From: Crocinitomicaceae bacterium
Lineage (GTDB): Bacteria > Bacteroidota > Bacteroidia > Flavobacteriales_D > Crocinitomicaceae
Direction of reading: 5' to 3'
Assembly (NCBI GenBank): GCA_029252405.1
Contig: JAQXBM010000021.1
Coordinates: 1-64,000, forward strand
Length of the DNA stretch: 64,000 nucleotides
Shown: positions 9,217 to 19,100 of the stretch, piece by piece
Layout: each line of letters opens with the position of its first letter
How positions within the stretch are numbered: the first letter of the stretch is position 1
Notes under the pieces: generated by a model
What the model was told of the DNA's origin: nothing
Database searches by the model: none
The model's input: only the letters and a program-made list of their open reading frames with translations
Made by a program: the position numbers and the translations under genes

Positions 9217-10302
9217 ATGGAAATATCACGTGAAAAAGTCCTCGAGGTACTAGGTTCAATCCTAGAACCCGATTTGAAAAAAGACCTTGTTTCAGCCAAC
9301 CTCGTTGAGGAATTGGTAATTGAAGGATCAAAAATCACACTAAAAGTATTTGTTTCGAACCCAGCATTGCACGCACGTAAACGCATGCAAGAGGCAATAG
9401 ATTTCAATTTGAAACGAGAGCTTGGAGACGATGTCGAAGTGTCGGCTACAATTGTAGGGTTGCCGGCAGAGGCGAAAGCGGCGCAACGAAAAATTCTTCC
9501 TGAGGTGAAGAATATCGTGGCCATTGCATCGGGTAAAGGTGGAGTTGGAAAATCGACAGTAACAGCAAACTTAGCTGGAGGATTGGCGAAAGCGGGTTAC
9601 CGAGTTGGAATTGTTGATGCAGATATTTACGGACCTTCAATGCCTACAATGTTTGATGTTGTGCACGATCGTCCAACCATGCTTGATATTGATGGTGTTC
9701 CGAAAATCAATCCAGTGTTGAGTTACGGAATCAAGATCTTATCCATCGGATTTTTCACAGAACAAAACAATGCCGTCGTTTGGAGAGGTCCAATGGCTTC
9801 CAAAGCACTAACGCAGATGTTTACAGATGCTCACTGGGGTGAGTTGGATTATCTGTTAATTGATTTACCTCCAGGGACTGGCGATATTCATTTGTCACTC
9901 GTACAGACAGTTCCGTTGGATGGGGCAGTAATCGTTAGTACACCACAAGAAGTGGCACTCGCGGATGCTCGTAAAGGAGTAAACATGTTCCAACTTGATT
10001 CGATTAACGTGCCTGTCGTTGGTATTATAGAGAACATGGCTTGGTTCACACCGGAAGAACTTCCAGAGAATAAGTACTACATTTTCGGACGTGATGGAGC
10101 GAAGAATTTAGCACACGGAATGAACGTTCCTTTCCTCGGTCATATTCCACTTGTTCAAGGTGTTCGCGAAGCTGGAGACATCGGTAGGCCCGCTGTATTT
10201 CAAGAAAATAGCCCGACAGCGAAGGCTTTTGACGATTTAGTTAGTACTTTTGTGGAACGCGTAGCGTCACTCAAAGACAAAAAACAAGCACATGTCCATT
10301 AA
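9217..10302 (+). CDS. mrp: Mrp/NBP35-family Fe-S cluster carrier ATPase
   Basis: P-loop ATPase (ParA/MinD type) that carries iron-sulfur clusters to apo-proteins. An N-terminal MIP18/DUF59 domain covers about residues 1-85, and the deviant Walker A motif GKGGVGKST is at 106-114. DADIYGPSMP (about 133-142) and DLPPGTGD are typical of Mrp. The CPxC motif that bridges a cluster between two subunits in many NBP35/Mrp proteins is absent: the region after ENMAWF reads TPEELPENKYYIFG. Its stop overlaps the start of the NifU-like gene by 11 bases, a strong functional pairing. Confidence 0.93.
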   Translation: MEISREKVLEVLGSILEPDLKKDLVSANLVEELVIEGSKITLKVFVSNPALHARKRMQEAIDFNLKRELGDDVEVSATIVGLPAEAKAAQRKILPEVKNIVAIASGKGGVGKSTVTANLAGGLAKAGYRVGIVDADIYGPSMPTMFDVVHDRPTMLDIDGVPKINPVLSYGIKILSIGFFTEQNNAVVWRGPMASKALTQMFTDAHWGELDYLLIDLPPGTGDIHLSLVQTVPLDGAVIVSTPQEVALADARKGVNMFQLDSINVPVVGIIENMAWFTPEELPENKYYIFGRDGAKNLAHGMNVPFLGHIPLVQGVREAGDIGRPAVFQENSPTAKAFDDLVSTFVERVASLKDKKQAHVH

Positions 10303-10549
10303 CAAAAAAGACATCGAAGAAAAAGTATTGGGCTCTCTCGAGCAGCTCCGTCCTTTCCTTAATGCTGATGGTGGAGACATGGAACTTGTTGAAATCACAG
10401 ATGAGGCCGTTGTTGTCGTTCGATTACTCGGTGCTTGCAGCGATTGCTCTATGTCAATGATGACGTTAAAAGCTGGACTTGAAGAAGCAGTGAAAAAAGT
10501 TGCTCCTGAAGTAAAATCGGTTGTTGCTCTCGCGCCAGAGGCGGTTTAG
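10292..10549 (+). CDS. NifU-like C-terminal Fe-S scaffold protein
   Basis: An 85-residue single-domain NifU-C (Nfu) protein that binds an Fe-S cluster through a CxxC pair, GACSDCSMS, near residue 50, followed by TLKAGLEEAV. The NADGGDMELVEI stretch is a hallmark of the family. It lacks the N-terminal IscU-like domain of full NifU. Translation is probably coupled to mrp through the 11-base overlap. It may supply the cysteines that the partner ATPase lacks, which is inference. Confidence 0.92.
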   Translation: MSINKKDIEEKVLGSLEQLRPFLNADGGDMELVEITDEAVVVVRLLGACSDCSMSMMTLKAGLEEAVKKVAPEVKSVVALAPEAV

Positions 10550-10587
10550 TAAACGCTGTTCACTCACACTTCCCCCACACTGTTCAA

Positions 10588-11478
10588 CTAGCTGATCAAA
10601 AACGGGTACGTTTTAATTTCCTCATCATCTTTTAATACGCGCAGAGTATATTCACCGGGTTCCCATCCGCGCACACGAACAGAAAAGGTCATTTTTACCT
10701 GATGCGATTTTCGCGGAGTTGTATTTGGCATTTTAAAACGAACCTCGCCATCCTTGTCAACAACTTCTTGACGGATAACAGAAGTACCATCCGAAGCGAA
10801 TTCTATTTGGCCACGAACTGCTACTGTTTGTGAAACAATGCGCCGTCTTTCATCAATTACGTGGCGTTGTGGTGATGTGTACCATGTATCTTTTTGTCCT
10901 GTAAGATTGGCTAAATACGTTCGGAAATTCTTCGTTTGAGGATTCGTAGGTTGAATACTGGATACAGAATGACCATCAGTGATTGCCCAAACGATATCTT
11001 GAAAAGACATTTTATCGATTTTCTTATCCTTCATGTAATCAATGGCCTCATTGAGCTTTTTGTTCGAGCTAGTCGAAATTTTAAACTTCCCTCCAGATGA
11101 AGGAGACATGTCTGATGCCTCTGTGCAGAAAGCGGCAATCATGTGATTTTTTGTTGCTCTCGGTTCTAAAACGAAGAAATCATCCTCCAATTGAATGAGG
11201 GTTTGTTCTTCATCATCTCCCGGAACATATGCCGTACCAGCAGGAACAATGATTTTCAATTTGCGATTCGTTGTGTTTGTCACTGATAATTTCACTGATT
11301 TCCCACTGTGTTTCCCATTGGAGACAACATCTGCGTGTATTGTTCCATCTTTGATGGCTGCATCAAGGCTTAATTCTTTTGGTGCGGGTGGTGCATTTTG
11401 AACTGAAAGGATTAGTGCAAATGCAAGTAGTGCAAAAGGAAAGAAGAATAATTTTTGGAGGGCGGAGACTGGTTTCAT
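10588..11478 (-). CDS. Secreted or membrane-anchored protein of unknown function
   Basis: About 296 residues from the ATG at 11476-11478; an upstream in-frame ATG at 11505 would only add nine residues before the signal sequence. A hydrophobic segment (FFFPFALLAFALIL) follows a short basic start, so the protein is exported or anchored. The mature part has a strand-rich first half (KSVKLSVTNTTNRKLKIIVPAGT) resembling a beta-sandwich and a helical region with KKIDKMSFQDIVWAITDG. The C-terminus again looks like a beta-sandwich (VKMTFSVRVRGWEPGEYTLRV). No family recognised; the central WAITDG helix recalls thioester-type surface domains only loosely. Confidence 0.7.
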   Translation of the reverse strand: MKPVSALQKLFFFPFALLAFALILSVQNAPPAPKELSLDAAIKDGTIHADVVSNGKHSGKSVKLSVTNTTNRKLKIIVPAGTAYVPGDDEEQTLIQLEDDFFVLEPRATKNHMIAAFCTEASDMSPSSGGKFKISTSSNKKLNEAIDYMKDKKIDKMSFQDIVWAITDGHSVSSIQPTNPQTKNFRTYLANLTGQKDTWYTSPQRHVIDERRRIVSQTVAVRGQIEFASDGTSVIRQEVVDKDGEVRFKMPNTTPRKSHQVKMTFSVRVRGWEPGEYTLRVLKDDEEIKTYPFLIS

Positions 11479-11555
11479 AGGTCTTGATTTTATTACATAA
11501 TGCACACCTGATGAAAAAGTTACGAAACGAATGGTTTCCCACTCTGCGCTTAGAA

Positions 11556-11867
11556 TTACAAAGACTTAAATGAATCCACAGTTTTTGCAACACGTACGTG
11601 TCCTTGAATGATACCAGCAAACACGTCCATTTCTTTGTCATTCCAGCTGTGCTTTTCCTTGAAATCTTGGTAGTCAAGTTCGAGTAAATCTCGCGCTTTT
11701 TCGTTTCCAGCCAGTTCCTTTTGAAGGTAGGGAGCGTTTTGATAAAGTGTTAAACTATCGGCGGCATTAAGGTACAGCTGTTCGTGTTTATTTTGGACGT
11801 GCTCAGTACACCCTGAAATAATCAGCGTAAAAAGTAGCAGAACAAAACCCTGAAAAACGAATTTCAT
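11556..11867 (-). CDS. Small lipoprotein, 103 residues
   Basis: Type II signal peptide: start MKFVFQGF, hydrophobic core and lipobox IISGC. The mature 80 residues are highly charged and mostly helical. I chose the ATG at 11865-11867; the in-frame ATG at 11876 adds three residues. No family recognised. It lies about 80 bases upstream of, and on the same strand as, the unknown secreted protein, and downstream of the sodA terminator. Confidence 0.65.
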   Translation of the reverse strand: MKFVFQGFVLLLFTLIISGCTEHVQNKHEQLYLNAADSLTLYQNAPYLQKELAGNEKARDLLELDYQDFKEKHSWNDKEMDVFAGIIQGHVRVAKTVDSFKSL

Positions 11868-11916
11868 AAGACTCAAAAACGATTTGAAGACAAGGTAAGA
11901 ATCGAAATGATATCAA

Positions 11917-11952
11917 ACAAAAAACCCTTTCCTCCAAAAGAAGAAAAGGGTT
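11917..11952 (-). terminator. Rho-independent terminator of superoxide dismutase gene
   Basis: On the minus strand AACCCTTTTC and AAAGGGTT form a hairpin (top arms 11923-11930 and 11944-11952) followed by a T-rich run, directly after the sod stop. Confidence 0.8.
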
Positions 11953-11972
11953 CAAGTCTATGTTGAAACTAC

Positions 11973-12572
11973 TTACTTTGCAGCAGCGTACATTTCAGAA
12001 ACTTTTGTCCAGTTAATCACGTTGAAGAACGCGTTGATGTAATCAGGACGACGGTTTTGGTAGTTCAAGTAGTATGCGTGCTCCCAAACGTCCAATCCAA
12101 GGATAGGAGTTCCTCCACATCCTAATCCCATAACTGGGTTGTCTTGGTTTGCTGTTGAACATACTTCCAATTTTCCATCAGTTACGCACAACCATGCCCA
12201 ACCTGATCCAAATCGCGTTGCAGCTGCTTTCGAAAATGCTTCTTTGAATGCGTCAAACGATCCAAACGTGCTGTCGATGTCTGCAGCTAAATCTCCTGTT
12301 GGAAGACCTCCTCCGTCAGGGCTCATTACTGACCAGAACAATCCGTGGTTGTAAAAACCTCCTCCATTGTTTCTTACTGCTGGAGTATCTGCACATGATT
12401 TCAAGATGTCTTCGATGCTTTTTCCTGCGAAGTCAGTTCCTTCAATTGCTGCGTTCAATTTATTCGTGTATCCTTGATGATGCTTTGAATGGTGGATTTC
12501 CATCGTGCGAGCGTCAATATGTGGTTCCAATGCGTCGTATGCATATGGTAATGCTGGTAATTCGAATGCCAT
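11973..12572 (-). CDS. sodA: Superoxide dismutase, Fe/Mn family
   Basis: Converts superoxide to oxygen and hydrogen peroxide in the cytoplasm. The 199-residue protein starts at the ATG 12570-12572, where the family N-terminus [16 protein letters not shown] begins; an upstream in-frame ATG would add 13 untypical residues. Metal ligands lie in [15 protein letters not shown] (His) and [10 protein letters not shown] (Asp and His). The second-sphere glutamine is in [10 protein letters not shown], the arrangement of Mn-type enzymes (Fe enzymes place it elsewhere), so Mn or cambialistic use is likely. It has its own promoter and terminator. Confidence 0.95.
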   Translation of the reverse strand: MAFELPALPYAYDALEPHIDARTMEIHHSKHHQGYTNKLNAAIEGTDFAGKSIEDILKSCADTPAVRNNGGGFYNHGLFWSVMSPDGGGLPTGDLAADIDSTFGSFDAFKEAFSKAAATRFGSGWAWLCVTDGKLEVCSTANQDNPVMGLGCGGTPILGLDVWEHAYYLNYQNRRPDYINAFFNVINWTKVSEMYAAAK

Positions 12573-12608
12573 AATATCTTTATTTAATTGTTGAATTTTT
12601 GTTTTTTT

Positions 12609-12640
12609 CAAATGTACGAATTCATCGAATACAAAGTCAA
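12609..12640 (-). promoter_or_regulatory. Promoter of superoxide dismutase gene
   Basis: Minus-strand TTG (top 12638-12640), 21 bases, then TACATTTG (top 12609-12616), an exact TAnnTTTG. It ends 36 bases before the chosen ATG, which also argues against the longer reading frame starting at 12611. Confidence 0.65.
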
Positions 12641-12702
12641 GTTGATAATTTAAATGAGGTCATAAGAAAAATCTATATCTTTAGTACTGCTAAAAATACA
12701 CT

Positions 12703-14430
12703 ATGTTAAAACGACTACTAGTACTCGTATGCCTACTTCCTATGCTTGGAAATGCGCAGATTTGCACAATTGATTTCTCCCAAACGGCTCCAGGAATTTA
12801 CCCTGATACGATGCCGGTAGGAACGGTAAATCAGTTTTACGACGAAGACATTACGTTTGTGATGCCCTTGGATACGCAAGGATTCGACTTCACCAATTTT
12901 CATATTCTTTCAATCGCGCTGCCAGTAGGATTGTCGTGGGAGTGTAATAACTCCTCTAGCAATTGCGATTACGATCCTCAAGTGAATCAGTATGGTTGCG
13001 TAAACGTTTATGGAACTCCACTTTTGGCTGGTCAGTATACTGTGGATGTTACGGTTATTGCCGATTTAACAGTCGCTTCAGGGATTCCAACTTCATTTTC
13101 AGTGTACATGGAAATCCTTCCAGCGAGTGTATCCACAACGAACAACGGTTTTGGAATGATCGGAGCAAATGGATGCATGCCACAAACAGTTGATTTTGCG
13201 AATAACAACCCAGGACTACTCGCTTATTCTTGGGATTTCGGTAACGGGAATACATCAACAGCAGAGAATCCTGCCCCTCAGATTTATACTACCCCTGGCG
13301 ATTACGAAGTAAATTATCAGGCATGGTCGAATTTGGACACATTGGAAGTATACACTTTGACGAATGTGACGATAACAAGCATGTCGAATTATGGTGGAGG
13401 TTTTCCTGCATTTGAAAGTCCTGACCCTTACTTTATTATTTACGAGAATGGCGCTATTTATAATCAATCGGGTGTTTACGCAGATACTTTCCTTCCCGTG
13501 GGATGGAATACATCTATACTATTAGATCCCGCTCAATCTTATACCATTGAGATTTGGGAATCGGACGCAGGAGAAATTGGCTTTGGAGCTGATGATTTTA
13601 TGGGAGTTGCTCCGTTGAATTTGAATGGCTGTAATGGCTGTGCAGTTGGAACTTCAGTAATCGATTATGCGATTTCATACCAACAAATTCTTCCTTCACC
13701 ATCAGTGATTTCTGTAGATACCGTATACGTAAGTGGATTCCCTGCAGTTCCAACTGTAACGTGGGATTCAATTCCGCATACACTGACGTCAAATGACCTT
13801 GGTGATAGCTATCAATGGTATTTCAACGGAAGTCCAATTGCGGGTGCTACAGACACGACGCACATAGTACAGAACTCGGGTTACTATCATCTTGTGGCAA
13901 TTAACGCGAATGGATGTGTGAGCTTTTCTGATACCACCCTGGCTATTTATTGCGATACGGCCTTCCTGCCTCAAATCACAACGAATACAGCAGGCAATTT
14001 GATCATTCTCAATTCAGGAAATTCAGACATTCAATGGTACGTTGACGGTGTTGCTCTTCAGGACGACACACTTGATGTTTGTGTGCCAGCAGTTTCGGGT
14101 AATTACACCGTAACACTTTTGGATGAGTTTGGATGTTTATCAGAATCAGACCCAACGGCAGTGACTGTAGGTTTGGATCAATTGGTGAATTTAGCATGGA
14201 GCATCTTCCCAAATCCGGCAGGAGACCTTGTGAATATTCGCGTAGATGAATCAACACCAGTGGATGAACTTGAAGTCGTGGACATGCTCGGAAGAACAGT
14301 TCTTCGAAGCGATGGATTTAGTGGTGAGCAACAGCTCGAATTAAGTGAACTCAAAAATGGTTCATATATTGTGCGATTGATTTCTCAAGATCAGATTTTC
14401 ACAAAATCGTTACTTATTCACAAAAAGTAA
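12703..14430 (+). CDS. Secreted PKD-domain protein with T9SS type A sorting domain
   Basis: 575 residues with a signal peptide (MLKRLLVLVCLLPMLGNAQ). The first 150 residues are strand-rich with a GIPTSFSVYMEILPAS-type Ig-like fold. A PKD domain is at about 155-230 (SWDFGNGNTSTAENPAPQIY), later come two Ig-like segments with SYQWYFNGSPIAGA and DIQWYVDGVALQ. The last 80 residues (IFPNPAGDLVNI, LEVVDMLGRTVLR, GSYIVRLI) form the C-terminal domain recognised by the type IX secretion system. Likely a cell-surface or released adhesin; the ligand is unknown. A TATCTTTA near-match -7 element is at 12676-12683. Confidence 0.88.
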   Translation: MLKRLLVLVCLLPMLGNAQICTIDFSQTAPGIYPDTMPVGTVNQFYDEDITFVMPLDTQGFDFTNFHILSIALPVGLSWECNNSSSNCDYDPQVNQYGCVNVYGTPLLAGQYTVDVTVIADLTVASGIPTSFSVYMEILPASVSTTNNGFGMIGANGCMPQTVDFANNNPGLLAYSWDFGNGNTSTAENPAPQIYTTPGDYEVNYQAWSNLDTLEVYTLTNVTITSMSNYGGGFPAFESPDPYFIIYENGAIYNQSGVYADTFLPVGWNTSILLDPAQSYTIEIWESDAGEIGFGADDFMGVAPLNLNGCNGCAVGTSVIDYAISYQQILPSPSVISVDTVYVSGFPAVPTVTWDSIPHTLTSNDLGDSYQWYFNGSPIAGATDTTHIVQNSGYYHLVAINANGCVSFSDTTLAIYCDTAFLPQITTNTAGNLIILNSGNSDIQWYVDGVALQDDTLDVCVPAVSGNYTVTLLDEFGCLSESDPTAVTVGLDQLVNLAWSIFPNPAGDLVNIRVDESTPVDELEVVDMLGRTVLRSDGFSGEQQLELSELKNGSYIVRLISQDQIFTKSLLIHKK

Positions 14431-14490
14431 AAATCACTTTTATTTAGGTTGAATTCTTTGTAGTTTCGAGCGTAACCAAAAACGATTAAA

Positions 14491-14796
14491 ATGAAAAGAA
14501 ATTTTATGTTTGTTGCAGCAATTGCAGCAGGAATGGCAATGACAGCATGTGGTGGAAGCGAAGCAGATGCAGAAGCTCAAGCAGATGAACTATTGGAAGA
14601 GCTTAACCTTGATGAGGTTGAAGAAGAAGTTGAAGAGGAGGAAGAAGAAGCAGAAGGAATGTTTGATGGCTTAATGGATGAAGCTAAAGAACAAATGGAT
14701 GACGCTCTTGAAGATGGGAAAGAAGCTATCGAGAAAACAGTGAAGGAGAAAGCTCCTGAAATGATCGAAGAAGTAAAGAAAGAAGTTGGAATGTAG
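14491..14796 (+). CDS. Small highly acidic lipoprotein
   Basis: 101 residues with a lipoprotein signal (MAMTAC, acylated Cys at about residue 20). The mature part is dominated by Glu/Asp: a run of glutamates at about 45-55 and heptad-like helices rich in E and K afterwards (EAIEKTVKEKAPEMIEEVKKEVGM). It probably forms a single long amphipathic helix or coiled coil outside the cell membrane. No family recognised. It is followed by a strong hairpin and appears to be a single-gene transcript. Confidence 0.78.
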   Translation: MKRNFMFVAAIAAGMAMTACGGSEADAEAQADELLEELNLDEVEEEVEEEEEEAEGMFDGLMDEAKEQMDDALEDGKEAIEKTVKEKAPEMIEEVKKEVGM

Positions 14797-14823
14797 ACTT
14801 CTTCTCTAAACGAGATATAAAGA

Positions 14824-14855
14824 AACCCTTCTGATACGTATCGGAAGGGTTCTTT
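14824..14855. terminator. Bidirectional terminator between lipoprotein and amidohydrolase genes
   Basis: AACCCTTC and GAAGGGTT flank a 12-base centre that contains a further TACGTA palindrome. CTTTT follows on the plus strand and a T-containing run on the minus strand, so it can serve both converging genes. Confidence 0.75.
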
Positions 14856-14877
14856 TGTTACCTATATTTTCTTATTA

Positions 14878-16155
14878 CTACTTCGTGTATTTCTTGCTGT
14901 ATTTTTCCATCAAGTCCTGTTGGAAATTCGAAGGTGAAATCAATTCTCCGTTCACCACACCTAGCACCATTTGATTGGTCATCATGTCAAGAGCATTTCC
15001 CTCAGAAACAAACAGCGTAGCGGATTTACCTTTCTCTACACTTCCGTACGATTTATCAATTCCCATGATCTCGCAGCTCCAAAGTGTGATTGCACTAACG
15101 GCGTCTTCTTCACTTAAACCATAAGCCATTGCCGTTCCAGCTAGGAAAGGAAGGTTTCGAGCGTTCATCGCCTCCATATCGCCCTCATTTTGAATGCAGA
15201 ATTTCACTCCTCCCGCTTTTAGTAATGAAGGCAATCGGTACGCGTGATCTACCGCGTCTTCTTCGTTCTCAGGAAGGCTGTGAGGTCGAACAACCATCAC
15301 CGGGATTTTCGAATCTTTCAGCAAGTCCGTGATTAAATGCGCGTCGTATCCACCAACGATCACAGGATAAGCCAATCCAAGTGCTTTTGAAAATTCAATA
15401 ACATCGGCCAACTCTTGCAATTCATCCGCATGGATGTACACGCGCTTTGTACCATCAAAACATCCGCGCATGGCTTCCAAACGGAGATCTTTCTTTTCTG
15501 GATTGTTTTCCTGAGTGTACGCTTTTGCCATTTCAAAGAATTCGACAATTGCTTGCTTGCGCTCACCGTATTTTTTGTTCTTCGTCTTTGGAGCAGGCTC
15601 AGCCCACCAGCCTCCACCTTGCATGCTCGATGGCCAGTTGAGGTGAATTCCGTCGTCTTTTTGAACCGTCGCATCTTCCCAGTTCCATCCATTGGTGGTC
15701 ATAACGGCCGAACTTCCTGAGATGATTCCTCCGCGAGGTGTCGCCTGCGTCAACAAAACACCATTCGAACGAACAGTACTCATTACTTTCGATTCAACGT
15801 TAAACGCAATTTGAGACCGTACATGAGGATTGTAAATTCCCGTTTCTCTATAATCGCGTGTTGCTTTTACGGCATCAATTTCCGTTAAGCCAAGCGTCGA
15901 ATTAGGAGCGACAAATCCTGGGTAAATTTCCTTCCCCGTTACATCGATGATGGTGTCCCAATCGCTTTCTTTCAAGGTAAATGCGAAGGCGTTTTTAATA
16001 AATGTGATTTTCCCATCTTCAATGCCGATAGCGGCACTTTCGAACACTTCACCGTTTCCGACATGAAGGTTTCCACCACTCAATAAGATTCTCGATGGCT
16101 CCTGAGCAAATGCAACACTCGATACAAATGCGAAAAATATAATTATGTGCTTCAT
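14878..16155 (-). CDS. Amidohydrolase-like periplasmic protein without the HxH metal motif
   Basis: About 425 residues from the ATG at 16153-16155 (signal peptide MKHIIIFFAFVSSVAFA); the longer open frame upstream lies inside the neighbour. The fold is imidazolonepropionase/amidohydrolase-like: N-terminal composite beta-sandwich (ILLSGGNLHVGNG), TIM-barrel, C-terminal AITLWSCEIMGIDKSYGSVEKGKSATLFV. Where active members have HxH after PGF-D, this protein reads NST (residues 85-87), so a binuclear metal site is unlikely. It starts one base after the stop of the 1009-residue amidohydrolase and probably works with it, perhaps as a structural or binding subunit (inference). Confidence 0.82.
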   Translation of the reverse strand: MKHIIIFFAFVSSVAFAQEPSRILLSGGNLHVGNGEVFESAAIGIEDGKITFIKNAFAFTLKESDWDTIIDVTGKEIYPGFVAPNSTLGLTEIDAVKATRDYRETGIYNPHVRSQIAFNVESKVMSTVRSNGVLLTQATPRGGIISGSSAVMTTNGWNWEDATVQKDDGIHLNWPSSMQGGGWWAEPAPKTKNKKYGERKQAIVEFFEMAKAYTQENNPEKKDLRLEAMRGCFDGTKRVYIHADELQELADVIEFSKALGLAYPVIVGGYDAHLITDLLKDSKIPVMVVRPHSLPENEEDAVDHAYRLPSLLKAGGVKFCIQNEGDMEAMNARNLPFLAGTAMAYGLSEEDAVSAITLWSCEIMGIDKSYGSVEKGKSATLFVSEGNALDMMTNQMVLGVVNGELISPSNFQQDLMEKYSKKYTK

Positions 16156-16156
16156 C

Positions 16157-19100
16157 TTAATGTTGATTTTCTTCGGTTGAACCTTCTTCTCCAATGGTAT
16201 TACAGTGGTAATGGCCTTTTTTCTTCTTAACGAAGTCTTTTTTGTTTCCTGCGGCATTCGCATTCAACATCTTCGCAATAATGCGTGCCTTTTCAGCTTG
16301 ATTTCTTTGATACAATTCTGAGTCTCGTTCAGAATCGAAGAGAATCACTCCGTCGATTACCGTGTAATCAACTTTCGCCATGATCGAGAGCGGGTGAGCT
16401 GTCCACAAAACCAAATCGGCATCTTTTCCAACTTCCACTGATCCCATTCTGTTATCGAGGTGCAACAACTTAGCAGGGTTCAGCGTAACCATTTTCCAAG
16501 CGTCCTCTTCATCCATGCCTCCATATTTCACCGCTTTCGCAGCTTCTTGGTTGAGTCGGCGACCCATTTCAGCGTCATCCGAGTTAATTGCAACTACAAC
16601 GCCCTGATCGTGCATCATCTTCGCATTGTAAGGGATGGCATCGTTTACTTCGTATTTGTACGCCCACCAATCGGAGAAGGTAGATCCTCCTGCGCCGTGA
16701 GCGGCCATTTTATCGGCAACCTTGTATCCTTCCAAAATGTGCGTGAATGTATTAATTCTGAATCCAAGCGAATCTGCTACGTGCATCAACATATTTATTT
16801 CTGATTGCACATACGAGTGGCACGAAATGAATCGTTCTTCGTTCAAGATTTCATTGAGGACCTCCAATTCGAGATCAACGCGGTAATTCGGATTACTTGC
16901 CTTTTCTTGTTGATAGGCTCTTGCGCGATCAAATCCATCGTAGTACACTTGTTCAACTCCCATTCGCGTTTGCGGGAATCGGATAGTAGCATAACTTCCC
17001 CAGTTCGATTGTTTCACATTTTCTCCAAGCGCAAATTTGATAAATTTCGGTGCGTCGTCGATAAGCATTTCCTCAGGTGTGTGTCCCCACTTGAGCTTGA
17101 TCAATGCTGATTGTCCACCTACAGGATTTGCAGAACCGTGGAGTAGTTGAGCGGCAGTAACACCCCCAGACAATTGACGGTAAATATTAATGTCATCGGG
17201 ATGAACAACGTGTCCAATAGAAACTTCAGCAGAAATTGCCTGCCCACCTTCATTCACACCTTTTGATATCGCAATGTGTGAATGCTCATCAATAATTCCT
17301 GACGTCAAGTGTTTTCCTGTTCCGTCAATTTCAATCGTTTCTCGCGGAGTATTTGGCTTACGCGTCCCAGCGTAGGTGATCTTTCCATTTTCAGCTAAAA
17401 CGAATCCTTTTTTTACAATTCCTTCAATTCCATTTGTCCAGATTGTCACGTTACTGAATAGGATAGGCTGGGATTCAGGAATAGAATCAAATCCATAAGC
17501 CATATTCGGGAACCAAGCGACAGCCAAAGAGTCTGTCTTGAATGGTTTCTTTTCCTTATCTTTTACTGATTTTCCTTTTTCCGTTTGAACGGCGTGCCAT
17601 TTCACCCACTCACCAGTTGGAGTCATTCCATCTCCTTCAAATATTTTTAGTCGGTGATTGATCTTCCCACGGAGATTCACGCTTCCTTTCCAAATCGAAT
17701 CGTTGATGCCAAATTGAATGGTAACATCGTTTTGCTCAACGATTAACTTCACTTTAATTTTTGAATCGGAGTCTTCATCGCCATTAGGAGAAATCGAACC
17801 AGAAAACTTACCTGGTGACTTTGAGTCAATTTTTAGTGGTAGCCTTCTCTCTCCAATTAACAAGCTATATTTTCCCGCCAATTCTGGGCGTTCGTATGTT
17901 TTTACGATTTTTCTCTCGCCCAAAGACCATGTTTCGATCATTTCCGTTGATGCATCTTCTAACGGATTTGAAGAGTAAATCGTGAAGCTTGCAAGTTTCC
18001 CAGATTCCAAAGAACCAATTTTGTCATCAGCCCCAATCAATTTTGCAGGATTGAGCGTTAAAGCTTTCAATGCTTCCGAAGAAGATAAACCATGTTCTAC
18101 AGCTTTTCTGAGGTGCGCCCAAAACTCCTTTGAGGTCTTGTGCCCTTCCATCGTGATACAAATTGGAATACCGTTTTCAACAAGAATTGACGGATTGTAT
18201 GCAGCCATTTCCCATTGCTTCAAATCGCTGAGCGGAATTTGACGAGCGACATACGGATCGGTAACGTCGTATGCCTTTGGAAAGTTAATTGGAAGGATGA
18301 TTGTGCTCGAAAGCGCTTTCAATTCTTCGGTTATTCCATATTCGTCTCCTGAACCAACATAGGCAAATGATCGATCAAACTCTTTTGCGATTTTCGCCGC
18401 TCGTAAAATTTCCCATTTGTCCTTTGTGTAGAAAATACTGGCTTGATCCCATTGAGAATTCAAGGCTTCCAATGATAGGTTTCGCTCTGTTTGCTCGTTC
18501 GATTTGTACCATTGCGCATCGTAAAATGCTTGGCGAAGTAGGGCAATTGATCCCATTTGAGATGAAGGGTATGTTTGTCGAGAAACACCTTTCGATAACG
18601 AAAAGTAACTTCCAGCACCCATGTTCAATGTTGGCTTGTACAGGTTTGATTTAGCCAGCGAAACTAGCGCTCCTTGACCTTGCGCTACTCCGTCTTTTTG
18701 ATGCGTAAAGGCAAATCCAAATCCAGCGTCTAAATAGGATTTGTTCGCCTTTTCATTTGGCGCATAGCCTTGCGATGCATCAATTTCCGGGTGAATGGAC
18801 TCGTTCCAATAGTACGATCCCGGTTTCAATGATTCCAATTGAGGTCGACCGTTACCTTTCTTCGCTACTGCTTTTTGAACACCAATATCACTCGAGAGTT
18901 CAATGAACGAAGGCATAATTGTCAATCCTTCGCAATCAATTTCGACAGCATTTTTTGGAATTGAAACACGTTTCCCCACTTTTTCAATCGTTGTACCTTT
19001 AATCAGAATGGTCGCTTTTTCCAACGTTTCTGTGGGTGACACGAAAATTCGGGCGTTCGTCAAAGCATAATATGGTGCCTTAGACTGGGAAACTCCGTTT

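Noticed and set aside
9200-9222. Hairpin ACTTTC-AATC-GAAAGT before mrp as a terminator or riboswitch
   Set aside because: The stem is short, has no T-run and lies right at the start of mrp; probably chance.
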